NCBI RefSeq assembly: GCF_019112525.1
Contig: NZ_CP077800.1
Span: forward strand, 620,001 to 684,000
Origin: Modestobacter sp. L9-4
GTDB taxonomy: Bacteria; Actinomycetota; Actinomycetes; Mycobacteriales; Geodermatophilaceae
Length of the DNA stretch: 64,000 nucleotides
Reading direction: 5' to 3'
The notes beneath the pieces are model-generated. The model was not told the DNA's origin and did not search any database. It saw nothing but the letters and a program-made list of their open reading frames with translations. Positions 9,449-18,232 of the stretch are shown here, one piece after another. Both the position numbers and the translations under genes were made by a program. The stretch's first letter is position 1. Every line of letters begins with the position of its first letter.

Positions 9449-10246
9449 GTGGAGGTCGTCCTGCTGCCCACCCCCGAGGACTGCGGGCGGGTGGTCGCCG
9501 ACGCCCTGGAGGGGGCGCTGACCGGCGCCCGCGACCGGGGCGCCCCGGTGGTGCTGGGCCTGGCCACCGGGTCCTCCCCGCTGCTGGCGTACCGGGAGCT
9601 CATCCGCCGGCACACCGAGGACGGGACGTCCTACGACGACGTCACGGCCGTCCTGCTCGACGAGTACGTGGGGCTGCCCGCCGGGCACCCGGAGTCCTAC
9701 CGCGAGGTCATCCGCCGCGAGCTCACCGACGCCCTCGGCATCGACCCCGCCCGGGTGCACGGCCCCGACGGCGCCGGCCCCGACCCGCTGGCCGCGGCGC
9801 TGGACTACGAGGCGCTGCTGGAGGCGACCGGGCCCGTCGCGGTGCAGCTGCTCGGCATCGGCACGAACGGGCACATCGGCTTCAACGAGCCCGGGTCGTC
9901 GCTGGCCAGCCGGACCCGGGTCAAGACGCTCACCGAGCAGACCCGCGCCGACAACGCCCGGTTCTTCGGGGACGACGCCGAGGCGGTGCCCCGGCACGTG
10001 CTCACCCAGGGGCTGGGCACCATCCTGCGCGCCGGGCACCTGGTGCTCGTGGCCACCGGCGAGCACAAGGCCGCCCCCGTCGCCGCCGCCGTGGAGGGGC
10101 CGCTCACCGCGTCGGTGCCCGGCTCGGTGCTCCAGCTGCACCCGCACGTCACCGTCGTGGTGGACGAGGCGGCCGGCAGCCGGCTCCAGCTGGCCGACCA
10201 CCACCGCTACGTGCTCGAGCACAAGCTGGCCGCCCAGGGCTGGTGA
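9449..10246 (+). CDS. nagB: glucosamine-6-phosphate deaminase
   Basis: 265 aa isomerase/deaminase that turns glucosamine-6-P into fructose-6-P and ammonia. Hallmarks: LGLATGSSPLLAYREL (~31), the DEYVGLPAGHPESY segment (~71) and the catalytic region GIGTNGHIGFNEPGSS (~133-148). GTG start two bases after the nagA stop, with AGAGGAGAG as ribosome binding site inside the nagA end. Last gene of the operon; a strong hairpin follows. Confidence 0.95.
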   Translation: MEVVLLPTPEDCGRVVADALEGALTGARDRGAPVVLGLATGSSPLLAYRELIRRHTEDGTSYDDVTAVLLDEYVGLPAGHPESYREVIRRELTDALGIDPARVHGPDGAGPDPLAAALDYEALLEATGPVAVQLLGIGTNGHIGFNEPGSSLASRTRVKTLTEQTRADNARFFGDDAEAVPRHVLTQGLGTILRAGHLVLVATGEHKAAPVAAAVEGPLTASVPGSVLQLHPHVTVVVDEAAGSRLQLADHHRYVLEHKLAAQGW

Positions 10247-10256
10247 CCCCGACCGT

Positions 10257-10290
10257 CCCCCGACCGGGCCCAGGCCGGGCCCGGCGGGGG
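10257..10290. terminator. bidirectional terminator between nagB and thiolase
   Basis: Inverted repeat: CCCCCGACCGGGCCC (10257-10271) pairs with GGGCCCGGCGGGGG (10277-10290) with one bulged base and a 5-base loop. It lies between two convergent genes, 10 bases after nagB and 1 base before the thiolase stop. Confidence 0.7.
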
Positions 10291-10291
10291 C

Positions 10292-11497
10292 TCAGGCCGG
10301 GGCGGGCACGTGCAGGAGCAGCGCGTCGCCCTGGCCACCGCCGCCGCACAGCGCCGCGGCGCCGACTCCCCCACCGCGGCGGCGGAGCTCCAGCACCAGG
10401 TCCAGCACGATCCGGGCACCGCTCATCCCGACCGGGTGGCCGAGGGCGATGGCCCCGCCGTTGGGGTTGACCTTCGCCGGGTCGATGCCCAGCTCGCGGG
10501 TGGAGACGATGGCGACCGCGGCGAAGGCCTCGTTGAACTCGACCAGGTCCAGGTCGACCGGGTCGATGCCCTCCCGCTCGCAGGCCCGCTGCACCGCCCG
10601 CGAGGGCTGGGTCTGCAGGGTGGCGTCGGGGCCGGCGACCACGCCGTGCGCGCCGATCTCGGCCAGCACGGTGCACCCCAGCTCGGCCGCCCTCTCCGCC
10701 GACATCACCACGACCGCGCACGCGCCGTCGGAGATCTGGGACGCCGACGCCGCGGTGATCGCGCCGTCGGGGGCGAAGGCCGGCTTCAGCCTCGCCAGGC
10801 TCTCCACGGTGGTGTCGGGGCGGATGCCCTCGTCGTGCCGGACCTCGACCGGGTCGCCCTTCCGCTGCGGGACGAGGACGGGGGTGATCTCGGCGTCGAA
10901 GGTGCCGTCGGCCGCCGCGCGGGCGGCCTTGCGGTGGCTGTCGGCGGCGTAGGCGTCCTGCTCCGCACGCGTCAGCCCGTACCGGCCGTTGGACCGCTCG
11001 GTGAGCTCGCCCATCGCGACCTGGTCGAAGGTGTCGGTGAGCCCGTCGTGGGCCATCGCGTCGACCAGCGTCGCGTCGCCGAACCTGGTGCCGGTGCGCG
11101 AGCCGGCCAGCAGGTGCGGCGCCTGGGACATCGACTCCATGCCACCGGCGACGACGACGTCGAACTCCCCGGCCCGGATCAGCTGGTCGGCCAGCGCGAT
11201 CGCGTCCAGCCCGGACAGGCACACCTTGTTCAGCGTGAACGAGGGCACCGACATCGGGATGCCCCCGGCCACCGCGGCCGGGCGCGCGGGGTTCTGGCCG
11301 GCGCCGGCCTGGATGACCTGGCCCATGATCACGTAGTCGACCTGGTCGCCGGCGATCCCGGCGCGCTCGAGCGCGGCCCCGATCGCGATGCCGCCGAGGT
11401 CGGCGGCGGAGAGGTGCGCCAGCGACCCGAGCAGGCGGCCCATCGGCGTACGGGCACCCCCGACGATCACGGACCGGGGACGGGTGGGCTGGCTCAT
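10292..11497 (-). CDS. acetyl-CoA C-acetyltransferase (thiolase)
   Basis: 401 aa thiolase that joins or splits acyl-CoA units. Nucleophile Cys93 in NKVCLSG, the NEAFA motif (~315), GHPVGMSG (His ~350) and the second active-site Cys in ALCGGGG (~385) are present, so it is catalytically complete; the general form (GAGQNPARQ-like [10 protein letters not shown]) favours a degradative or biosynthetic acetoacetyl-CoA thiolase. ATG start behind GGAG. It stands alone on the minus strand, 82 bases downstream of the next gene. Confidence 0.93.
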   Translation of the reverse strand: MSQPTRPRSVIVGGARTPMGRLLGSLAHLSAADLGGIAIGAALERAGIAGDQVDYVIMGQVIQAGAGQNPARPAAVAGGIPMSVPSFTLNKVCLSGLDAIALADQLIRAGEFDVVVAGGMESMSQAPHLLAGSRTGTRFGDATLVDAMAHDGLTDTFDQVAMGELTERSNGRYGLTRAEQDAYAADSHRKAARAAADGTFDAEITPVLVPQRKGDPVEVRHDEGIRPDTTVESLARLKPAFAPDGAITAASASQISDGACAVVVMSAERAAELGCTVLAEIGAHGVVAGPDATLQTQPSRAVQRACEREGIDPVDLDLVEFNEAFAAVAIVSTRELGIDPAKVNPNGGAIALGHPVGMSGARIVLDLVLELRRRGGGVGAAALCGGGGQGDALLLHVPAPA

Positions 11498-11579
11498 CGG
11501 GACTCCGAGGGTGTCGTGGACCGGGTGTTCCGGTCCGAGGGTCGGTCACACTGCGGCGCCCGCGCCACCGGCGGGCCGC

Positions 11580-12002
11580 TCAGCCGGCGGGCTGCTCGGC
11601 TCCCGGCTCGTCGGCGCGGACGATGAGCCGGCGGGCGAGCAGGGCACCGGCGAGCGCCGTGACCGCGGCCAGGGCGAGCATCGTCAGGGTGGTCGCGAGC
11701 GGGCTCGCCGGCACCAGGGCCGTCCGGGCCAGCGCGACCGCGGTCCCGGTGCCGACGGCGGTGAAGGCCCACCGCTGCGCCCGGAGGCCGGCGGGCGCGG
11801 CGAGCCGGACGGCGAGCAGCCCGGCGGTCGCGGCCAGCGCGCCGGTCACGGCGCCGAGGAACAGCCCACCCAGACCACCGAGGAACAGCGCGGCGGACAG
11901 CTCGAGGTCGGTCAGCTGCAGCGGTCCGAGCACCGCGCCGACCAGACCGGCGACGGCGACGCTGCCGGTGAACAGGCGCCCGGCCGACACGACGGGTCGC
12001 AC
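11580..12002 (-). CDS. small integral membrane protein, unknown function
   Basis: 140 aa, very rich in Ala, Leu and Gly with about four predicted transmembrane helices (~7-25, 32-60, 77-97, 100-122) and a short charged C-terminal tail. GTG start with GGAGG 5 bases upstream, which supports it as a real gene. No motif lets me assign a function. It could be co-transcribed with the thiolase behind it. Confidence 0.65.
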   Translation of the reverse strand: MRPVVSAGRLFTGSVAVAGLVGAVLGPLQLTDLELSAALFLGGLGGLFLGAVTGALAATAGLLAVRLAAPAGLRAQRWAFTAVGTGTAVALARTALVPASPLATTLTMLALAAVTALAGALLARRLIVRADEPGAEQPAG

Positions 12003-12120
12003 GGGGACCTCCGCTCGGGCCGGGGTGGACGGTCATCCCAGCAGACCACGGACGAGGCGCTCAGCACCCACTGGCGCGCACGGTCGGCGCAGGTCGCCGC
12101 GAACAGGACCCGCGTCCCGG

Positions 12121-13314
12121 TCAGGGGGCGGGCGCGTCCCCGTCACCGGGCGCCGGGTCCGGGAGCCCGAGGGCGACCATGCTGGCCGTCAGGCCGTCCC
12201 AGGTCCGCGGGTCCCAGCCGGTGAGCTGCTCCCAGCGGTCCAGGCGGTACTTCACCGTGTTCGCGTGCACGTTCAGCTGCCGCCCGGCCGCGCTCCAGGA
12301 CGACCCGTTCGCGGCGAACGCCCGCACGGTCTCGCCCAGCAGGGGCTGCGCCGCGGCCACTGCCCGGGCCCGCGCGAGGACCGGCGTCAGCCGGGCCGAC
12401 CGCGGGGCGAGCGTGGCCAGGAGCCAGTCGCGGCCGAACCCGGCGACCACCCCCTCGCCGGGGGCCACGGCCAGTGCCTCGGCGGCGTCGAGCAGGGTGT
12501 CGGCCGCACCCGGGAGACCGCGGCGCACCAGCCCGACGCCGATCGCGCCGGCCGGCACCGTCTCGGTGAGGACCCGGACCACGGCGTCGGCGTCGGTGCC
12601 CTGCCCGAGCAGGACCAGCTGGTCGCCCCGGATCACGCCGCGCACCTCGCCCCGGCCACCCCGCAGGCGCGTGCGCACGGTGTCGAGCAGGTCGTCGTCC
12701 CAGGAGTCGGCGGGCGCGCAGACCGCCTGGAAGGGCCCGGCCGGGTCGAAGCCCAGCGCCCGGGCCAGCCGCGTCTCCTCCTCCCAGCCCGGCGAGGGGT
12801 GGTGCAGGGCGGAGAGGAACCGGTAGGTCACCCCGATGACCGCCGCGTCGTCGGAGCGCACCTGTTCCTGGTGGCCGGCCGCGGCGGTGCTGCTGACCAC
12901 CTGGATCCACGACCACACCGTGCCGACCGCGGGCAGCAGGTCCTCGGCGAAGGGCGCCCCCGCACCGCCGGACCGGACGAGCAGCTCGTTCCACACCTGC
13001 CGGTAGCCGACGTGGTGCGCGTTGATCATCGCCTGCGCCGGCAGCCCCTGCCGCGCCCGCACCCGCCCGAGGTCACCGGCCACGGCCCGGTCCCGCTCGG
13101 TCGGCGGGCGGCCGTCGGCGAGCCCGCCCACCAGTCCGCGGAACTGGGCCACCACCCCCGTGGTCAGCTCCGCCGTGGTCAGCCGCTCGTACTCCGGCAG
13201 CTCCCGCCGGATGAGCTCGACGATGTCGCCCACGACCGCGTCCTCGTCGCGCAGCAGTCCGGCGCACAGCGCCGCCAGCCGGCTGTGACCCTCGGGGACC
13301 GTCTCGCTGCGCAC
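12121..13314 (-). CDS. PucR family transcriptional regulator (CdaR-like with C-terminal HTH)
   Basis: 397 aa. N-terminal helical RsbT co-antagonist-like region (~5-160), a central GGDEF-like/CdaR segment (~180-290) and a C-terminal PucR helix-turn-helix in which LNVHANTVKYRLDRWEQLTG (~345-365) is the typical signature. Such proteins activate catabolic or stress genes in actinobacteria. GTG start at 13314 chosen because AAGGAG sits 5 bases upstream; a longer in-frame ATG at 13351 lacks such a site. Divergent from the large LAL regulator with a perfect palindrome between them, so the two may be cross-controlled (inference). Confidence 0.88.
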   Translation of the reverse strand: MRSETVPEGHSRLAALCAGLLRDEDAVVGDIVELIRRELPEYERLTTAELTTGVVAQFRGLVGGLADGRPPTERDRAVAGDLGRVRARQGLPAQAMINAHHVGYRQVWNELLVRSGGAGAPFAEDLLPAVGTVWSWIQVVSSTAAAGHQEQVRSDDAAVIGVTYRFLSALHHPSPGWEEETRLARALGFDPAGPFQAVCAPADSWDDDLLDTVRTRLRGGRGEVRGVIRGDQLVLLGQGTDADAVVRVLTETVPAGAIGVGLVRRGLPGAADTLLDAAEALAVAPGEGVVAGFGRDWLLATLAPRSARLTPVLARARAVAAAQPLLGETVRAFAANGSSWSAAGRQLNVHANTVKYRLDRWEQLTGWDPRTWDGLTASMVALGLPDPAPGDGDAPAP

Positions 13315-13390
13315 ATCAGCTCCTTGGTGCTTCTCACAGGGTCTTGCCATGGTCGCCGGGCCCGGGATCAGGATACCGGCAGGTGACACG

Positions 13391-13405
13391 GACGCCTCAG
13401 GCGTC
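13391..13405. promoter_or_regulatory. palindromic operator candidate between PucR and LAL genes
   Basis: GACGCCT-C-AGGCGTC is a perfect 7+7 palindrome centred in the 292-base gap between two divergent regulator genes. It is flanked by GTGAC (13383-13387) and its complement GTCAC (13412-13416). A dimeric regulator site is the simplest reading; the rest of the gap shows no reading frame I trust. Confidence 0.4.
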
Positions 13406-13606
13406 TGCCGGGTCACATCACGCCCCAACCGACCTGCGCTCCTGCGGATTCCACAGGACCGGGCCCTCTGACTTCTCGGTTCTGGACCTGGCGGTCCACC
13501 TCCCCGGCGGCCAGGCTCGGTGCAGGGCCCGGACGTGCCGGCCGGGCCGGGACCGACCCTGCCGGCGGCCCTCGTCCCACCGGCGACCCACCCCTGGAGG
13601 TGCTCC

Positions 13607-16417
13607 GTGACCGTCCTCCTCCCGATCGACTCCCCTCCCGGCCCCGCGCCGGCCCCCGCCGCCCTGCCGGCGCCGTCCGACGTACCGGCCGAGCGGCGCG
13701 CACTGGTGGGCGACCTGGTCGAACGGGCCGCCCGACCCGGCACGCGCACCCTGCTGGTGGGCGAGCCCGGCATCGGCCGGACCACCGTCCTGGACCTCGT
13801 GGTCCGCCAGGCACGGGCCCGCGGCGTCCAGGTCCTGCACGCACGCGCCTCGGCCGACCGGGACCAGCCCTTCCACGGGCTCATCGACCTGCTGCGCGGC
13901 GTCCCGCGGTGCGACGTGGAAGGGCTCCCCCCGCTGCAGCGCACCGCCGTCGACGTCGCCCTCGCCCGCCGCGCCGCCGACCCGGCGCTGCCCGCAGCGG
14001 CACTGCCGGCCGGGGTGACGACGCTGCTGGCGACCCTGGTGGACCGCGGGCCGGTCTGCCTGGCCGTCGACGACTGGCCGCTGCTGGACCCCGAGACCGC
14101 CGAGCTGCTGCGGCACGTCCTCCGGCGCCCCGGCCCGGGCGGCCGGCTGCCCTCGCTGATGGCCACCCAGCGCCTGGCCGGCGTGCTGTCCGGGTCGCGG
14201 GACACCGTCGAGCACGCGCTGTTCTCCCCCGCCGACGTGCTGCCGGTGCCGTCGCTGACGGTCGGCTCGCTCGACGCGCTGGTCACCGCCCGCACCGGCC
14301 GCCGCCGCAGTGCCGCCGTGCTCGGCGAGCTGTACCGGCTCACCGGCGGCAACCCGCTGTGGTCCGCCGAGCTCAGCCACCCGCAGCTGGGCCGTCCCGG
14401 CTCCGACGCCGTCGGCCTGCCCGGCTCGGTCACCCCGATGCTCGCCGCCCGGATCCGCGCGCTGAGCCCGGGCGCCCGGCGCGCGCTGGCCACGGTCGCG
14501 GCGCTGGGCAGCGCCACCCCCGCCACGGTGCTGGTCCTGGGGCCCGACCTGCGCAGCGGTCTCGCCGCCGCCGCGGACGCGGAGGTCCTGCGCCTCACCG
14601 ACCGGGGCTGGGAGCCCACCCACCCGCTGCTGGGGGCCGCCGTGCTGGAGTCGCTGGGCGCTCGCGGGCGCCGGACGCTGCACACCCGGGTGGCCCTCGT
14701 CGTCCCCACCGCCGCCGAGCGGGCCCACCACCAGGACCTGGCCACGGTGCCCGGGCCGGCCGAGGACGTCGCGGCCGCCTTCGACGCGGCGGCGGCGGAG
14801 TCCCGGGCCCGCGGGGCCACCGCGACCGCACTCGACCAGGCCGGACGCGCGCTGGCCCGCAGCGAGCCGGACACCCCGGGCTGGCTGCGCCGCACGGTCA
14901 CCGCGGCCGAGCTCGCCCTCGCCGTCGGCGACCTCGACCTGGTCGTGGAGCCCCTGCGCCGGCTGACCCGGGCACCGCTGCCGACCGCCCTGCTGGACCG
15001 GGCGCTGCCGGTGCTGCTCGACGCGCTCGTGCTCACCTCCGGCGAGGCGGCTGCGGCAGCCGAGCTCGACGAGCTGGCCGGCACGCTGCCGACGACCCCG
15101 CTCACCGACGCCGTGCTCGACGCCCACCGCGCCGCGGACCGGACCCGCCCGGTCGCCGACCGCCGGGCCTCCGCCGAACGGGCCGTCGCCGCCCTCGCCG
15201 GGGGCCGGTCGGCACCGCACACCCTGCACCGCGCGCTCACCACCCTGCTGGACATCGGCCTCGACGAGGGCGAGGGCCTGTCCGAGGAGCTGCTGGACCA
15301 GGCAGCCACGGCCGAGGAGGCGGGCCCACCGACGAGCGCGCGGGACCGCGTCCAGGTCCTGCGGGCGGCGGCCGCGGTCCAGCGGGAGGACCTCCCCGCC
15401 GCCCGGGCGGAGCTCGAGCAGCTCCTCGCGCAGTCGCGGACAGCGGGCGAGCAGGCGGTGGCCGCGGCCGCCGCCGTCCAGCTCGCCGCCGTCGTCCTGC
15501 TGGGGGGCGAGCCCGGCGCCGCCGCCGCGCTCCTGACCGACGCGGAGCAGTGGTCACCGGTGCCGGTGCCGCCGGAGCCCCTGCGGCAGGCCCGCGGGCT
15601 GCTCGCCCTCGCCCGCGGGGACGAGCAGGCCCCCGACACCGACGGTGGCTGGACCTCCCCCGCGCTCCGGGGCATCGCGGCGGCCCGCGCCGGCGACTGG
15701 GCCGCGGCGCTGCCGCTGCTGAGCACGGCGCACACCCGGGCCGAGGCGGCCGGGGTCCGCGACCCCGCCCGGCGGCTGTGGCTGGACGCCGAGCTGGGCC
15801 AGACGCTGTGTGCGCTGGACCGCCCCGACGAGGCACGGGTGCTGGCCGACCGGCTCGCCGCGCTGGACGGGCGTGCGGCCCGGCCGCTGCTGCGCGGGCA
15901 GGAGCGACGGCTGCGTGCGCTCGTCGCCGCGGCGGAGGGCGACCTCGCGGCGGCGGAGGAGCTGCTGGGCGGGTCCGTCGACGTCCTGGCCGGGAGCGGG
16001 TTCCCTGCCGAGCACGGGCGCAGCCTGCTCGAACTGGGCCGGCTGCTCCGCCGGCGCCGGGCGCGGGCCCGGGCGCGGCAGGTCCTGGAGCAGGCCCGCG
16101 ACATCGCCCTGCGCGCCGGTGACGTCCCGCTCCAGCGCCGGCTGACCCGGGAGCTCGCCGGCCCGGGGAGCCCGGCGGGGACGGACGGCCCGGGCCGGCT
16201 CACCGCCGCCGAGCAGCGGGTCGCCGACGCGGTGGCCACCGGCGCCAGCAACCGGGAGATCGCGGCGGCCCAGTTCATCAGCGTGCGCACCGTGGAGAGC
16301 CACCTGGCGTCGGTCTACCGCAAGCTCGGTGTGCACGGGCGCGCCCGGCTGACCAGGCTGCTGGCCCACCCCGACGAGCAGCCCACGGCCGGGGTGCTGC
16401 TCCCACGACCGCGCTGA
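13607..16417 (+). CDS. large ATP-binding LuxR (LAL) family transcriptional regulator
   Basis: 936 aa. N-terminal AAA-type ATPase with P-loop GEPGIGRTT (52-60) and Walker B CLAVDDW (~149), a long all-helical TPR-like middle (~350-850), and a C-terminal LuxR helix-turn-helix (LTAAEQRVADAVATGASNRE through TVESHLASVYRKLGV, ~868-915). LAL/MalT-type regulators bind an inducer and ATP, then activate transcription. Here the invariant P-loop Lys is Arg, which may weaken ATP hydrolysis. GTG start at 13607 with GGAGG 7 bases upstream. Regulon unknown; neighbours are PucR (divergent) and an amidase (convergent). Confidence 0.88.
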   Translation: MTVLLPIDSPPGPAPAPAALPAPSDVPAERRALVGDLVERAARPGTRTLLVGEPGIGRTTVLDLVVRQARARGVQVLHARASADRDQPFHGLIDLLRGVPRCDVEGLPPLQRTAVDVALARRAADPALPAAALPAGVTTLLATLVDRGPVCLAVDDWPLLDPETAELLRHVLRRPGPGGRLPSLMATQRLAGVLSGSRDTVEHALFSPADVLPVPSLTVGSLDALVTARTGRRRSAAVLGELYRLTGGNPLWSAELSHPQLGRPGSDAVGLPGSVTPMLAARIRALSPGARRALATVAALGSATPATVLVLGPDLRSGLAAAADAEVLRLTDRGWEPTHPLLGAAVLESLGARGRRTLHTRVALVVPTAAERAHHQDLATVPGPAEDVAAAFDAAAAESRARGATATALDQAGRALARSEPDTPGWLRRTVTAAELALAVGDLDLVVEPLRRLTRAPLPTALLDRALPVLLDALVLTSGEAAAAAELDELAGTLPTTPLTDAVLDAHRAADRTRPVADRRASAERAVAALAGGRSAPHTLHRALTTLLDIGLDEGEGLSEELLDQAATAEEAGPPTSARDRVQVLRAAAAVQREDLPAARAELEQLLAQSRTAGEQAVAAAAAVQLAAVVLLGGEPGAAAALLTDAEQWSPVPVPPEPLRQARGLLALARGDEQAPDTDGGWTSPALRGIAAARAGDWAAALPLLSTAHTRAEAAGVRDPARRLWLDAELGQTLCALDRPDEARVLADRLAALDGRAARPLLRGQERRLRALVAAAEGDLAAAEELLGGSVDVLAGSGFPAEHGRSLLELGRLLRRRRARARARQVLEQARDIALRAGDVPLQRRLTRELAGPGSPAGTDGPGRLTAAEQRVADAVATGASNREIAAAQFISVRTVESHLASVYRKLGVHGRARLTRLLAHPDEQPTAGVLLPRPR

Positions 16418-16458
16418 CCCGCGCAGGGCGACCCTCCGGCAGGGGCGCCCCGCGCGGG
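16418..16458. terminator. bidirectional terminator between LAL regulator and amidase
   Basis: CCCGCGCAGGGCG (16418-16430) pairs with CGCCCCGCGCGGG (16446-16458) with small mismatches, in the 42-base gap between convergent genes. Confidence 0.6.
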
Positions 16459-16459
16459 A

Positions 16460-17875
16460 TCAGGCCGCCGGCGCGGGCGCGGCCAGCTGCGGCACCCGCA
16501 GGTGCCAGTCGGTGCGCTGCTGGAACGCGTCGCCGGCGCGCAGCACCAGCGACTCCTCGAACGGGCGGCCGACGACCTGCAGGCCCAGCGGCAGCCCGGC
16601 GTCGGTGAACCCCATGGGCACCGACAGCGCGGGGTTGCCGGTGGTGTTCCAGTAGCCGGCGCGCACCGTGGTGCCGCCGTCGTCCAGCCGGGTCCAGCCC
16701 GTCTGCACCAGCGGCGGGGCGCCCGCCGTCACGGTCGGGGTGACCACCAGGTCGACCTGGCCGAACAGCTCCGCGACCCGTCGCATCCCGACGCGGCGGA
16801 CCCGCTGGGCCTGCACGAAGTCGGTCGCGCTGTAGTACAGCCCCGCGGCGATCCGGCCGCGGGTCAGCTTCCCGTACCGCGACCACTGCCGTTCGAAGTC
16901 CGGCTGGTGGTAGGTGGCGGCCTCGATGAACATGGTCATGACGTTGACCAGGTTCAGCTCCGCCCACAGCGGCAGCCGGACGTCCACGACCTCGGCCCCC
17001 GCGGCGCGCAGCACCTCGACCGCGGCCGCGAGCACGCCCGGCACCGCGGGGTCGTCCCCGGGCACCGGGGCCGCCGACATGTCGTCGACCCCGATACGCA
17101 GCCCGGTCAGGTCCCCGGTCAGCGCGGCCGGGTGGTCGTCCACCGGCTCGCGGGCCGAGGTGGGGTCGGAGTCGTCGTGACCGGCGAGCACCGACAGCAG
17201 CAGCGCGCAGTCCGCGGCGCTGCGGGCCATCGGGCCGATGCGGTCCATGCTGTAGGCCAGCGGCACGCAGCCGGACTTGGGCACCCGGCCGTAGGTGGGC
17301 ATCAGCCCGGTGACGCCGCAGAACGCGGCCGGGATGCGGATGCTGCCGCCGGTGTCGGTGCCCAGCCCGGCGAGGAACTGCCCCGTCGCCACCCCGCTGC
17401 CGGTCCCGGAGCTCGACCCGCCGGGGTGGTGGCCGGGGTGCCACGGGTTGCGCAGCTCGGGGAAGGGGCTGCCCTCGTCGGCCTCCCCGATGGCGAACTC
17501 GGCGGTGGTCGTCTTGCCCATCACGATCCCGCCGGCGCGGCGCAGCCGGGCCACGGCGACGGCGTCGCGGCGGCCGTTCCACTCTGGGTCGTGCACCAGG
17601 CTCATCGCCGTGGTCGGGCCCTCGGACGTGGTGATCAGGTCCTTGACGCCCAGCGGGACGCCGGTGAGCGGCCCCACCGGGTCCCCGGAGGCGAGCAGGG
17701 CGTCGGCGGTGGCCGCCGCGGCGCGGGCCTGGTCGACGTAGCGGTCGAGGAACGTGCCCAGCCGGGCGTCCAGCCGGTCGGCCGCGGCGATCGCCTGCTC
17801 CACCAGCTCGGCGCTGGACACCTCCCCGGCGCGGAGCGCGGCAGCAGCGGCGGTGACGGTGAGCGGTGCGTCCAC
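16460..17875 (-). CDS. amidase signature family amidohydrolase (AtzE/GatA-like)
   Basis: 471 aa. Amidase-signature enzyme hydrolysing a C-N amide bond. The catalytic triad is visible: Lys78 in GVPLGVKDL, the cis-Ser in GGSSSGTGSG (~154-155) and nucleophile Ser178 in GTDTGGSIRIP. GTG start at 17875 sits 8 bases after the stop of an 84 aa protein resembling AtzG, the GatC-like small partner of 1-carboxybiuret hydrolase AtzE, so a two-subunit amidohydrolase is likely. Substrate unknown; biuret, urea-carboxylate or other amides are options. Confidence 0.9.
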   Translation of the reverse strand: MDAPLTVTAAAAALRAGEVSSAELVEQAIAAADRLDARLGTFLDRYVDQARAAAATADALLASGDPVGPLTGVPLGVKDLITTSEGPTTAMSLVHDPEWNGRRDAVAVARLRRAGGIVMGKTTTAEFAIGEADEGSPFPELRNPWHPGHHPGGSSSGTGSGVATGQFLAGLGTDTGGSIRIPAAFCGVTGLMPTYGRVPKSGCVPLAYSMDRIGPMARSAADCALLLSVLAGHDDSDPTSAREPVDDHPAALTGDLTGLRIGVDDMSAAPVPGDDPAVPGVLAAAVEVLRAAGAEVVDVRLPLWAELNLVNVMTMFIEAATYHQPDFERQWSRYGKLTRGRIAAGLYYSATDFVQAQRVRRVGMRRVAELFGQVDLVVTPTVTAGAPPLVQTGWTRLDDGGTTVRAGYWNTTGNPALSVPMGFTDAGLPLGLQVVGRPFEESLVLRAGDAFQQRTDWHLRVPQLAAPAPAA

Positions 17876-17883
17876 GTCCGGTC

Positions 17884-18138
17884 TCAGGCGCGGGCGCGGA
17901 ACAGCACGGCGGGCTCGTCGTAGCGGGCCTCGGGGACGGCGTAGAGCAGCCGCACCGCCGTGCGGGCGGCGCGGAACCCCTGGACGAGGCCGGCCACCTC
18001 GTCCTCGGCCGGGGTCAGGTGGGCCATCGCCAGCAGCGCGCGGACGGCGGTCTCGGGGTCGGGACCGGGCTGGGCGGGCAGGTCCGCGGCCAGCTCGGCG
18101 GCGAGCTCGACGGTCGCCGTCGCGTACATCTGGGTCAC
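17884..18138 (-). CDS. AtzG-like (DUF4089-type) small subunit
   Basis: 84 aa acidic helical protein. The C-terminal pattern (AGLVQGFRAARTAVRLLYAVPE then DEPAVLFRAR) matches the AtzG/DUF4089 layout, in which a small GatC-like protein wraps an amidase subunit. GTG start chosen because GGAGG lies 5 bases upstream; a longer frame to 18213 has no such site. Eight bases separate its stop from the amidase start. Assignment is by pattern and context only. Confidence 0.65.
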   Translation of the reverse strand: MTQMYATATVELAAELAADLPAQPGPDPETAVRALLAMAHLTPAEDEVAGLVQGFRAARTAVRLLYAVPEARYDEPAVLFRARA

Positions 18139-18232
18139 TCGGACCTCCGGTGCTGAGGTGGGGGACGCGACGCCCGGCGGGCACGGCGGGCACGGCGGGG
18201 CGAGGGTAACCACGCCCGCGCCGCGGGACCGG

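Noticed and set aside
12121-16290. A 1389-codon open frame on the minus strand through the LAL gene
   Set aside because: Only its first part is the PucR regulator; the rest is antisense to the LAL gene, is Ser/Arg/Ala-rich and has no domain. It is an effect of high GC.
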